Below are positions 32,564 through 39,041 of a DNA stretch of 39,041 nucleotides, one piece after another. The notes beneath the pieces are model-generated. The model ran no database searches. It was given only the letters and a program-made list of their open reading frames with translations, and was not told the DNA's origin. The DNA comes from CAYVMN01 sp964452575 (GTDB lineage: Bacteria > Desulfobacterota > DSM-4660 > Desulfatiglandales > Desulfatiglandaceae), in NCBI GenBank assembly GCA_964452575.1, contig CAYVMN010000009.1:1-39041 (forward strand), written 5' to 3'. The stretch's first letter is position 1; each line of letters starts with the position of its first letter. The translations under genes and the position numbers were made by a program.

Positions 32564-33278
32564 TGTCCTTACCATATTCCCTGAGATGTTCTCCGCTTTT
32601 CTCCGGCTCGGGGTACTGGCGCGGGCAATAGAAAAGGGGGTGGTGGATATCAGACTGGTCAATATCCGTGACTTTGCCAGGGGAAGGCATAAGATCACTG
32701 ATGACCGGCCCTTTGGTGGGGGAGAGGGAATGGTAATGAAGGTTGGACCTATCCACCGGGCCTTGAAATCGATTGAAAGGGTGAGTGGCAGGAGCCTTGT
32801 GACCCTTTTGAGCCCCCAGGGAACAAGGGTTGATCAGTCTATTGCCTGGGATTTGTCGCGATGGGATCAGATCATACTTATCTGTGGCAGGTATGAGGGG
32901 GTGGATGAGAGGATACGGCATGCCTGTATCGACAGGGAACTTTCCATCGGCGATTACGTCCTGAGCGGGGGGGAAGTGGGCGCCATGGTCCTCATTGAGG
33001 TCATCAGCCGCTTGCTCCCGGGTGTCTTAGGAGGAGAGAAGTCTAACCGTGAAGACTCTTTTGAAGAAGGACTACTTGAATACCCTCAGTATACCCGGCC
33101 AAGGGTCTTTCAGGGAAAGGAGGTCCCCCCTGTTCTCCTATCGGGGGATCATGGAAAGATTCGCCTGTGGCGTAGGGCCATGTCCTTGAAAAGGACGCTG
33201 GAGAGGAGGCCTGACCTCCTAACAAAGGCCAAATTGACCCGTGAGGATGAGATGATTTTGAAAAAAAATGACCTGTGA
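32553..33278 (+). CDS. trmD: tRNA (guanine-37-N1)-methyltransferase TrmD
   Basis: The 241-residue SPOUT-family enzyme shows MRFDVLTIFPEMF, LVNIRDFARGRHKITDDRPFGGGEGMVM, LICGRYEGVDERI and the SIGDYVLSGGE knot loop that binds SAM. It makes m1G37 in tRNAs and prevents frameshifting. The stop codon lies within a copy of the ACCTGTGAACGG repeat (33271-33282), so the last two sense codons and the stop come from repeat sequence. Confidence 0.97.
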   Translation: MRFDVLTIFPEMFSAFLRLGVLARAIEKGVVDIRLVNIRDFARGRHKITDDRPFGGGEGMVMKVGPIHRALKSIERVSGRSLVTLLSPQGTRVDQSIAWDLSRWDQIILICGRYEGVDERIRHACIDRELSIGDYVLSGGEVGAMVLIEVISRLLPGVLGGEKSNREDSFEEGLLEYPQYTRPRVFQGKEVPPVLLSGDHGKIRLWRRAMSLKRTLERRPDLLTKAKLTREDEMILKKNDL

Positions 33279-33296
33279 ACGGACACCAACAGATCT

Positions 33297-33857
33297 ATGC
33301 GTCTTTATATCGGGCTGGTTCATTACCCTGTTTACAACAAAAACCAGGAAATAATTGCCTCGGCCGTTACCCCTGTGGATCTCCACGATATCGCCAGATC
33401 GGCCAAGACCTATGATGTCAAGAAGTTCTTTGTTATTACTCCCCTTGAAGACCAGCGGGGACTGGCAGAACAGTTGCGGAGACATTGGACCGAAGGATAT
33501 GGGGCGAAGTATAACAGACATAGAAAGGAGGCCTTTGAACTGGTCTCGATTGTCCCATCTTTGAAGAGGGCGATCGATCAGGTCACAGAAGCCGAGGGGG
33601 AGCATCCTCTGGTAATAGCAACTGATGCCCTCAAGCAGAGGGATAGAAGCATCTCTTACGAATCGGCCAGGGCCCTGATTTTTGAAGGGCGGCTGGTTAT
33701 CTTGCTTTTTGGAACCGCCTGGGGTCTTGATAGGGTCTTAATGAAAAGGGCGGACTATGTTTTGGCCCCCATTTTGGGCAGGAGAGACTACAACCACCTT
33801 TCTGTTAGGACGGCTGCCGCCATTATTCTGGACCGATTGATTGGTAACTCCAATTGA
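33297..33857 (+). CDS. RNA methyltransferase, TrmD-associated PF09936-like family
   Basis: The 186-residue protein begins MRLYIGLVHYPVYNKN and ends with TAAAIILDRL. It carries LVILLFGTAWGLDRVLMKRADYVLAPILG and the RRDYNHLSVRTA knot segment, as expected for a SPOUT-like fold. As I recall, a gene of this kind lies between trmD and rplS in many Desulfobacterota and Aquificota and is annotated as an RNA methyltransferase of the PF09936 family. The RNA target is not known. It starts 18 bases after trmD. Confidence 0.8.
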   Translation: MRLYIGLVHYPVYNKNQEIIASAVTPVDLHDIARSAKTYDVKKFFVITPLEDQRGLAEQLRRHWTEGYGAKYNRHRKEAFELVSIVPSLKRAIDQVTEAEGEHPLVIATDALKQRDRSISYESARALIFEGRLVILLFGTAWGLDRVLMKRADYVLAPILGRRDYNHLSVRTAAAIILDRLIGNSN

Positions 33858-33912
33858 CCGACAGTTCACACCTGACAGAAAAAGCCGTAACCGTTCAACA
33901 TCCCATCACTCC

Positions 33913-33969
33913 CCGTTCGCACATGGGTGTTGGCAAACATCAGAACGTAATGAAATAACCTGTGAACGG
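33913..33969. repeat. Repeat hairpin before rplS (ACCTGTGAACG family)
   Basis: CCGTTCGCA (33913-33921) and TGTGAACGG (33961-33969) pair over nine bases, with one G-U pair in RNA. The right arm belongs to the same AACCTGTGAACGG family seen before recN, before ffh and at the trmD end. The hairpin lies 28 bases upstream of the rplS start and could affect its expression. Confidence 0.5.
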
Positions 33970-33997
33970 ATACGGAAATGAAAGCCAGGAGGATCAT

Positions 33998-34342
33998 ATG
34001 AATGTAATAGAGACACTTGAAAATGAGCAGATGCGCACCGACATACCGCATTTTGGACCGGGTGACACGGTGAGGGTGCATGCCAGGATAACAGAGGGCC
34101 AGAAGGAGCGGGTTCAGGTATTCCAAGGGGTTGTGATCAGAAAGAAAAAAGGCAATACCAGCGCTACCTTTACTGTGAGAAAGGTATCTTACGGCATTGG
34201 CGTAGAGAGGATCTTTCCTCTACATTCCCCGGTAATTGATAAGATTGAGATAGTGTCAAAGGGTAGAGTAAGGAGGTCTCGGCTCTATTACCTTCGTAAG
34301 CTGAGGGGAAAGGCTGCCCGCATTAAAGAGATAAGAATCTAG
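33998..34342 (+). CDS. rplS: 50S ribosomal protein L19
   Basis: The 114-residue product matches L19 throughout (FGPGDTVRVHARITEGQKERVQVFQGVVI, RKVSYGIGVERIFPLHSPVIDKIEIV, RRSRLYYLRKLRGKAARI). A strong AGGAGG lies 5 bases upstream of the ATG at 33998; an upstream GTG would add 12 residues derived partly from repeat sequence and is rejected. L19 lies at the 30S/50S interface. Confidence 0.97.
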   Translation: MNVIETLENEQMRTDIPHFGPGDTVRVHARITEGQKERVQVFQGVVIRKKKGNTSATFTVRKVSYGIGVERIFPLHSPVIDKIEIVSKGRVRRSRLYYLRKLRGKAARIKEIRI

Positions 34343-34385
34343 TGCTCTTGGAGCCTACATTATTGTTCTCAGGGTCTGCGAACTA

Positions 34386-35054
34386 GTGTGTCCACCCAAG
34401 AATCTCACCCTTTTTTCAAAAAGCCTCAGCTTCTCAACATGCGATCCGTTTTTCCATGAAGGCCTGGCCCGTGAGGCCGGATATGATCTGATTGCTGGGG
34501 TCGATGAGGCCGGTAGAGGGCCATTGGCGGGTCCAGTTGTGGCAGCCGCAGTGATTATCCCTCAAGACACTGGTTTGGATGGAGTCAGGGATTCAAAAAA
34601 AATGACTGCCAGGGCAAGAGAAGATGCCTTTTCTGATATTCGACGTGAGGCCTTGGCCTTGGGGATCGGGGTAGTTTCCCATGATTACATAGATAGATTC
34701 AATATCTTGAAGGCCACCCTTGAGGCCATGAAGCGAGCTGTCACGGCAATGTACCCCCAGCCGGAGTTCTTACTCGTAGATGGTATCCAGAAGGTCCCTT
34801 TGCCAATCCCTCAGAGATGCCTTAAGAGGGGCGATCAGATCAGCCGAAGCATTTCGGCTGCCTCTGTAGTGGCCAAGGTATATCGGGACAGGATAATGCG
34901 CGCATATCACCAGATGTATCCGCTTTACGACTTTGACAGGCACAAAGGGTACGGTACCCTCAGGCATCTCAATGCAATAAGGCAATATGGTGCATCCCCG
35001 ATCCATCGCAAGACCTTTAGAGGGGTGAGCGGCTTTGACAAAGGAAAGACTTGA
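34386..35054 (+). CDS. rnhB: Ribonuclease HII
   Basis: The 222-residue enzyme has GVDEAGRGPLAGPVVAAAVI (DE active-site motif), DSKKM, LLVDG and SISAASVVAKVYRD, all typical of RNase HII, which removes ribonucleotides from DNA. The GTG start at 34386 gives an N-terminal extension of about 30 residues before the conserved core. It overlaps yraN by 20 bases. Confidence 0.95.
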   Translation: MCPPKNLTLFSKSLSFSTCDPFFHEGLAREAGYDLIAGVDEAGRGPLAGPVVAAAVIIPQDTGLDGVRDSKKMTARAREDAFSDIRREALALGIGVVSHDYIDRFNILKATLEAMKRAVTAMYPQPEFLLVDGIQKVPLPIPQRCLKRGDQISRSISAASVVAKVYRDRIMRAYHQMYPLYDFDRHKGYGTLRHLNAIRQYGASPIHRKTFRGVSGFDKGKT

Positions 35055-35403
35055 ACTGGGGGACTGGGGTGAAGAACTGGCCCTAGAGAAGATCAAAGGC
35101 CTCGGTTACAAAAAGATCGTCCGGAATTACCGTTGCCCTCTCGGGGAGGTGGATCTGATCGCAAGGGATGGGGACACCTTGGTCTTTTTGGAGATAAAGA
35201 CCAGGAGGGGCAATTCCCTTGCCTACGCCAAAGAGGCAGTAAATGCCAGGAAGAGACGGCAACTCTCCAAGGTGGCCCTAGCATATATGAAGTCCAATGA
35301 CTGTTACGGGGTCAAGGCAAGATTTGACGTGGTGGCCGTAAGCCTTCAGGGGGATAATCCTCAGATTGAAGTGATCAAGAATGCGTTTGATCTGGCCTAT
35401 TAG
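35035..35403 (+). CDS. yraN: UPF0102 family endonuclease-like protein YraN
   Basis: The 122-residue protein has the restriction-endonuclease-like PD-(D/E)xK core: GWGEELA-type start (DWGEELALEKIKGLGY), GEVDLIARDGDTLVFLEIKTRRG. The family sits next to rnhB in many bacteria; its role, perhaps in DNA repair or recombination, is unproven. The start is a TTG inside the rnhB end, with an AGAGGGG-like site upstream. Confidence 0.88.
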   Translation: MTKERLELGDWGEELALEKIKGLGYKKIVRNYRCPLGEVDLIARDGDTLVFLEIKTRRGNSLAYAKEAVNARKRRQLSKVALAYMKSNDCYGVKARFDVVAVSLQGDNPQIEVIKNAFDLAY

Positions 35404-35414
35404 TGGGAGTGATA

Positions 35415-36353
35415 ATGAAAGCCGAAAGCAGGACAGATCTCAAAACCCCCAATTTGCAAATCCAAAATCCAGGATGCGGTACCCTCTTTGCAGTGTCAAC
35501 CCCTATAGGAAACTTGGAGGATATTACGTTGAGGGCCTTGAGGGTCCTCAAGGCTGTGGACATGATAGCCGCTGAAAATGTAACCCATACCAGGGGCCTT
35601 TGTAGGCATTACGGTATAAAGTCAAGGCTTACTAGCTACAACCAACACAACAGATACACCAAGACCCCTGAGCTTATAGAGCGGCTCAGATCCGGTTTGA
35701 ACCTTGCCCTGGTGACGGATGCGGGGACGCCAGGTATTTCCGACCCCGGTGTCTACCTGATAAACAAGGCCCTCGAGGAAGAAATAAGGGTCGCGCCGAT
35801 TCCAGGCCCTTCCGCCGTGATTGCAGGGCTTTCGGTCTCAGGTCTGCCTTCAGAGCAGTTCCTTTTTATGGGGTTTTTGTCCAACAAGAAAGGCAAAAGA
35901 AAAAAGGAACTGAAAAAATTGACTACTGAACCCCGTACCATGGTGTTTTTTGAGGCCCCTCACCGTGTCAAAGAAATGCTTGCTGATATGATGGAGATAC
36001 TGGGTAATCGGCGCATTGTGATGCTTAGAGAGATGACCAAGTTGTTCGAAGAGGTGCGGAGGGGGCCTATCAATCATATCTTGGAGCATCTGGCTTCAAG
36101 TAGTAGTATAAGAGGGGAGTTTACATTAGTTGTGGAAGGAAGTGGGGAGAAAGAGGAAAATCAGCCCCTAAGTGTGAAGACCCTTAGGAAGATAGACATG
36201 CTATTGGCCGAGAAGGCAATGAGGCTAAGAGACATAGCGAGTCTCGTTAGCAGCGAGGAAGGCCTGAGCTACAGGCAAGTTTACAGGGAATGCCTAGCCA
36301 GAAAAAACCCTCCATGGGGTTTCAATACAAATGGAACTCGTAAAGAGGTTTAG
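35415..36353 (+). CDS. rsmI: 16S rRNA (cytidine-1402-2'-O)-methyltransferase RsmI
   Basis: The 312-residue protein has the tetrapyrrole-methylase fold with TPIGNLEDITLRALRVLK, AENVTHTRGLCRHY, VTDAGTPGISDPG, PIPGPSAVIAGLSVSG and FFEAPHRV, all RsmI hallmarks. It makes Cm at 16S C1402. The ATG at 35415 follows GGGAG. About 22 residues before the conserved core are not family-like; that stretch (nt about 35445-35480) is A/C-rich (CCAATTTGCAAATCCAAAAT) like intergenic filler. It overlaps the HPr gene by 23 bases. Confidence 0.94.
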   Translation: MKAESRTDLKTPNLQIQNPGCGTLFAVSTPIGNLEDITLRALRVLKAVDMIAAENVTHTRGLCRHYGIKSRLTSYNQHNRYTKTPELIERLRSGLNLALVTDAGTPGISDPGVYLINKALEEEIRVAPIPGPSAVIAGLSVSGLPSEQFLFMGFLSNKKGKRKKELKKLTTEPRTMVFFEAPHRVKEMLADMMEILGNRRIVMLREMTKLFEEVRRGPINHILEHLASSSSIRGEFTLVVEGSGEKEENQPLSVKTLRKIDMLLAEKAMRLRDIASLVSSEEGLSYRQVYRECLARKNPPWGFNTNGTRKEV

Positions 36354-36603
36354 GATTAGGAACAATTTGGGATTGCACGCAAGGGCCGCTGCCAAGATAG
36401 TGGCCTTGGGCAATCAATTTGACTCCAATCTCTTTTTTAACAAGGACGGCAAGGAGGCGGACGGCTCAAATATATTGTCCATAATCGCCCTTGAATGTCC
36501 CAAGGGCACTGAGATGGAGGCTCGGATCGTGGGAGAGGATGCAGAGGACTTCATGCAGAAACTAAGTGAGCTATTTGATAAGAGATTCGGAGAAGATAGA
36601 TGA
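36331..36603 (+). CDS. ptsH: Phosphocarrier protein HPr
   Basis: The 90-residue HPr has the active-site His16 in LGLHARAAAKIV, which accepts phosphate from enzyme I. At the regulatory position corresponding to Ser46, my alignment places Asn (in DGSNILSIIAL), so HPr kinase control is probably absent, or a neighbouring Ser is used. It overlaps rsmI and its stop overlaps the enzyme I start by 4 bases. No EII transporter gene is visible in the window. Confidence 0.93.
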   Translation: MELVKRFRIRNNLGLHARAAAKIVALGNQFDSNLFFNKDGKEADGSNILSIIALECPKGTEMEARIVGEDAEDFMQKLSELFDKRFGEDR

Positions 36604-38384
36604 CAGAGCACCATGTTGCCGGGCAACGAAGACTAGAAGGCATCCCTGTCTCCCCGGGCATTATCATCGGCAAGGCGCATCTGGTGGGCAAGTCAAGGGT
36701 AAAGATTCTTTACCAATACCTTGTTGACGAAAGGCAGCTAAACAGGGAAGTTGAGAGATTTCGGGCGGCCCTGCGCAGTGAAGAAGAAAAACTTCTGGCC
36801 CTTAGAAACCAGATGCCTAAGCAGGTGAAAGAGCAAGTATTTCTTTTGGACAGCCACCTGATGATCCTCAGGGATAGCATGCTTGTAGATTCCACGATCG
36901 AGAAAATCCTGAAGGAGAAGATAAATGCCGAATGGGCACTCAAGGAGTCCCTCGACAAGATAAGGGAGGTCTTTGACCAGATAAATGACGAATACCTAAA
37001 GAGCCGGATCACGGATGTGGAGAACGTCACCGAGAGGATTCTCAGAAACCTCTCCGGAGGAGCTGAGCAGGGTTTGACCGAGATCAGAGAGCGAATGATT
37101 ATCGTGGCCCACGATCTTTCGCCGGCAGACACCGCTGAACTAAATATCAGCAAGGTCATGGGGTTCATAACGGACATGGGGGGGCGGACCTCCCATACGG
37201 CCATTTTGGCGCAGGCCTTGGAGATCCCGGCGGTTGTAGGGCTTGAATCCGCTACCGTATTAGTAGAGCAAGGCGATCTCCTGATAGTGGACGGCAATAC
37301 CGGTGAGGTGATCATAAACCCTGACGATAGTGCCATTATCCACTACCAGGAAAAGCAGCTTCAGCGTGACAGGTACAAATTGGCCATCGCAAGGATAAGT
37401 CACCTTCCTGCCGAGACCATCGACGGACATAAGGTCACTGTTAGGGCCAATATTGAATTCTTGGAGGAGGTCACATCGGCCAAGGACTATGGAGGAGAGG
37501 GGATTGGCCTATACAGGACCGAAATCCTATATCTCAGGAGCCAAGGATTTCCGAGCGAGGAAGAGCTGTTTGAGGATTATCGTGAGGTTGCGGAAATAAT
37601 CGCCCCAGCGCCAGTGACAATACGGACCCTGGACCTGGGAGGGGAGAGGTTCGTATCTCAGCTCGACTTGACAAAAGAGATGAATCCTGCCCTCGGCCTA
37701 CGGGCCATCAGGTTTTGTCTCAAGGAGCCGGAGATATTCATGAGCCAACTGCGTGCCATCCTTAGGGCAAGTGCCTTTGGTAAGATTCAGCTCATGTTTC
37801 CTATGATATCCGGTCTCCAGGAAGTCCTTGATGCAAAGAAGATCCTGGATCAGGTCAGAGATGAATTGGATAGCCGAGGGGCGGGGTATGACCACAACCT
37901 CAAGACCGGCATCATGATCGAGGTCCCTTCGGCCGTTGCGGTGGCCGACATTCTGGCCCCTCACGTGGACTTCTTCAGTATCGGAACAAATGACCTCATC
38001 CAGTATGCCCTTGCCATTGACAGGATAAACGAACATGTGGCCTACATGTACCAACCATTTCACCCTGCTATCCTAAAAATGATCCAGCAGGTGGTCCATG
38101 CAGCACGAAACTCCAGAATCCCCGTCTCACTCTGCGGTGAGATGGCCGGTGATCCCCTATGCGTATCAATCTTGGTTGGGTTGGGTATTGATGAGCTCAG
38201 CATGAATCCCAGGGCCATTCCCCTTATAAAGAAGGTCATCCGCTCCATTTCTCTCCAGGAGGCCCATGAAGATTTCGAGAACGTGTCCCGGCTCTGTACC
38301 GCCACCGAGGTGCGGGAATATATCCTTGATCGGATGAAGAAGCTGCTCCCTGAGCTGGATGAAAAGGGATACCTGAACACCTAG
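36600..38384 (+). CDS. ptsI: Phosphoenolpyruvate-protein phosphotransferase (PTS enzyme I)
   Basis: The 594-residue protein has the EIN domain with GGRTSHTAILAQ (active-site His199), and the C-terminal PEP-binding barrel with GIGLYRTEILYL, RTLDLGGER, NPALGLRAIR, GIMIEVPSA, FFSIGTNDLIQYALAIDR and VSLCGEMAGDP. It takes phosphate from PEP and passes it to HPr. Length is normal. The ATG overlaps the HPr stop (ATGA). In Desulfobacterota this pair often feeds regulatory rather than sugar-uptake branches; the window does not decide which. Confidence 0.97.
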   Translation: MTEHHVAGQRRLEGIPVSPGIIIGKAHLVGKSRVKILYQYLVDERQLNREVERFRAALRSEEEKLLALRNQMPKQVKEQVFLLDSHLMILRDSMLVDSTIEKILKEKINAEWALKESLDKIREVFDQINDEYLKSRITDVENVTERILRNLSGGAEQGLTEIRERMIIVAHDLSPADTAELNISKVMGFITDMGGRTSHTAILAQALEIPAVVGLESATVLVEQGDLLIVDGNTGEVIINPDDSAIIHYQEKQLQRDRYKLAIARISHLPAETIDGHKVTVRANIEFLEEVTSAKDYGGEGIGLYRTEILYLRSQGFPSEEELFEDYREVAEIIAPAPVTIRTLDLGGERFVSQLDLTKEMNPALGLRAIRFCLKEPEIFMSQLRAILRASAFGKIQLMFPMISGLQEVLDAKKILDQVRDELDSRGAGYDHNLKTGIMIEVPSAVAVADILAPHVDFFSIGTNDLIQYALAIDRINEHVAYMYQPFHPAILKMIQQVVHAARNSRIPVSLCGEMAGDPLCVSILVGLGIDELSMNPRAIPLIKKVIRSISLQEAHEDFENVSRLCTATEVREYILDRMKKLLPELDEKGYLNT

Positions 38385-38449
38385 CCAGGATAAACAGGAA
38401 TTGTAGTACTTTAGCCCTTTGAAAACACTGAGGAGTAAGATGACAGACC

Positions 38450-38660
38450 GCGAGGGTCTTTTTTCCAAAGGACGTGACGCAAATTCTTCACTGCCTATGG
38501 CACGCCCCCTTACCTTTAAATACAGTTTCTGCCAGGCAGGGGAGAGGGATCTTCATAGGGACGTCCTCTTATGGGGCTGTTGCGTAACGAGGTTCAAGAC
38601 CTCACTGCCGTTCTTTGAAATGATGCCGTCCTTTACGTCCTTTGGAAAAAAGACCCTCGC
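38450..38660. repeat. 211-bp element with perfect 26-bp terminal inverted repeats
   Basis: The left arm 38450-38475 (beginning GCGAGGGTCTTTTTTC) and the right arm 38635-38660 (ending AAAAGACCCTCGC) are perfect 26-bp reverse complements. The 159-bp middle contains small palindromes (TGCCTATGGCA near 38493 and CTGCCAGGCAG near 38529). There is no transposase and I see no clear target duplication. This looks like a miniature inverted-repeat element or a long RNA stem. A 79-codon frame (38440-38679) overlaps both arms and is probably not a gene. Confidence 0.7.
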
Positions 38661-38747
38661 CGTCCCTGCCTTTCTTTAAAAACGTTAAAGTGTTACCAGG
38701 AATTGAATATTGATGAATTCGTAAAAGCCCATTGACTGCACTTTTGT

Positions 38748-38820
38748 GTCATTCCCGTGAAAACGGGAACCCAGGACTCCCGCTCCCCGCCTTCGCGAGG
38801 ACAAGCTCCGCGGGAATGAC
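38748..38820. repeat. Palindromic GTCATTCCCG repeat element
   Basis: GTCATTCCCG (38748-38757) and CGGGAATGAC (38811-38820) are perfect inverted arms. Inside lies a 7-bp hairpin TTCCCGT-GAAA-ACGGGAA (38752-38769), and a 22-base segment (38782-38803) shared with 17320-17341. GTCATTCCCGCG-type repeats are widespread in bacterial genomes; this is one full copy just before smpB. The rest of the 38385-38860 gap shows nothing else. Confidence 0.7.
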
Positions 38821-38860
38821 GGTCTAGTATGCTTTTTAAGAGTCGACCCTGAAGATATCC

Positions 38861-39041
38861 ATGGGAAACAAGATCGTATGCCAGAATAGAAAGGCCTCCC
38901 ACGATTACTTTATCGATGAGGTCATGGAGGCGGGAGTTGTCCTGCTGGGGCCTGAGGTAAAGTCCCTACGAGAAGGAGATGGCAGTTTGGTTGACAGCTA
39001 TGCCAAGATAAAAAACGGCGAGGTCTTTCTCCACAAGATGC
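38861..39041 (+). CDS. smpB: SsrA-binding protein SmpB (5' part)
   Basis: The first 60 codons read MGNKIVCQNRKASHDYFI and then EAGVVLLGPEVKSLREG, the N-terminal half of SmpB, which brings tmRNA to stalled ribosomes. The gene runs off the window end. The ATG is preceded by GAAGATATCC, a modest ribosome site. It is separated from ptsI by repeat-filled sequence, so it probably has its own promoter. Confidence 0.93.
   Translation, partial: MGNKIVCQNRKASHDYFIDEVMEAGVVLLGPEVKSLREGDGSLVDSYAKIKNGEVFLHKM

Noticed and set aside
38440..38679. 79-codon ORF after ptsI with an AGGAG ribosome site
   Set aside because: Both ends lie in the arms of a perfect 26-bp inverted repeat, the product has no recognisable pattern, and the frame is best explained by the repeat element.
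1..39041. CRISPR array, prophage, integrase or transposase gene
   Set aside because: I looked for regularly spaced repeats and for phage or transposase motifs on both strands and saw none; the repeats present are palindromic intergenic elements.

Overview
The window looks like a chromosomal segment of a Desulfobacterota (former Deltaproteobacteria) bacterium, probably an anaerobic sulfate reducer or syntroph. The indicators are a Qrc-type menaquinone reductase operon (multihaem cytochrome, Tat-targeted molybdopterin-oxidoreductase-like subunit, 4-cluster ferredoxin, NrfD-type membrane protein), the order rpsP-khpA-rimM-trmD-PF09936 methyltransferase-rplS-rnhB-yraN-rsmI-HPr-EI, and a pilMNOPQ cluster with an extra CsgG/FlgO-like gene. 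This taxonomic call is inference from gene content; no rRNA or tRNA gene was seen.

Layout. (1) 1-6857, plus strand: type IV pilus assembly operon, pilM (cut by the window edge), pilN, pilO, pilP, a secreted CsgG/FlgO-like protein, secretin pilQ, and a TPR lipoprotein. (2) 6936-13323, minus strand: qrcA-B-C-D, a 52-residue membrane protein not in the textbook Qrc set, then a HAD phosphatase. (3) 13581-15510, minus strand: rlmD and rpsU, separated by a 328-bp gap with a promoter-like sequence, hairpins and a strong terminator or attenuator. (4) 15703-20495, plus strand: minor pilin cluster (PilX-like, FimT/GspH, PilV, PilW, second PilX-like), several members with EF-hand/dockerin-like Asp-rich loops; pilY1 and a major pilin are absent. 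(5) 20595-23728: a HEAT-repeat protein broken by an in-frame TAG, and an HD-GYP protein that shares its N-terminal domain. (6) 23904-25616 recN, tail-to-tail with (7) a minus-strand set at 25606-29775: nucleoside phosphorylase, DUF1786-like protein, a ligA relic with a large internal deletion, acylphosphatase, and an FlgT-like lipoprotein. (8) 30085-38384, plus strand: translation and housekeeping run ffh, rpsP, khpA, rimM, trmD, PF09936 methyltransferase, rplS, rnhB, yraN, rsmI, then HPr and PTS enzyme I. (9) 38385-38860: gene-free, holding a 26-bp perfect inverted repeat element and a second palindromic repeat, followed by the 5' part of smpB.

How the parts fit. The pil genes encode the inner-membrane platform and outer-membrane pore of a type IV pilus; the minor pilin cluster probably supplies the initiating or tip complex, and the HD-GYP/HEAT pair beside it is a plausible c-di-GMP-linked control module. 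The Qrc operon would pass electrons from periplasmic cytochromes to menaquinone. The 30-38 kb block is conserved ribosome, tRNA and rRNA maturation plus a probably regulatory PTS pair.

The features most worth a second look are the amber-interrupted HEAT gene, the internally deleted ligA, the 26-bp inverted repeat element, the possible small RNA upstream of rpsU, the small membrane ORF in the qrc operon, and the calcium-loop-bearing minor pilins.
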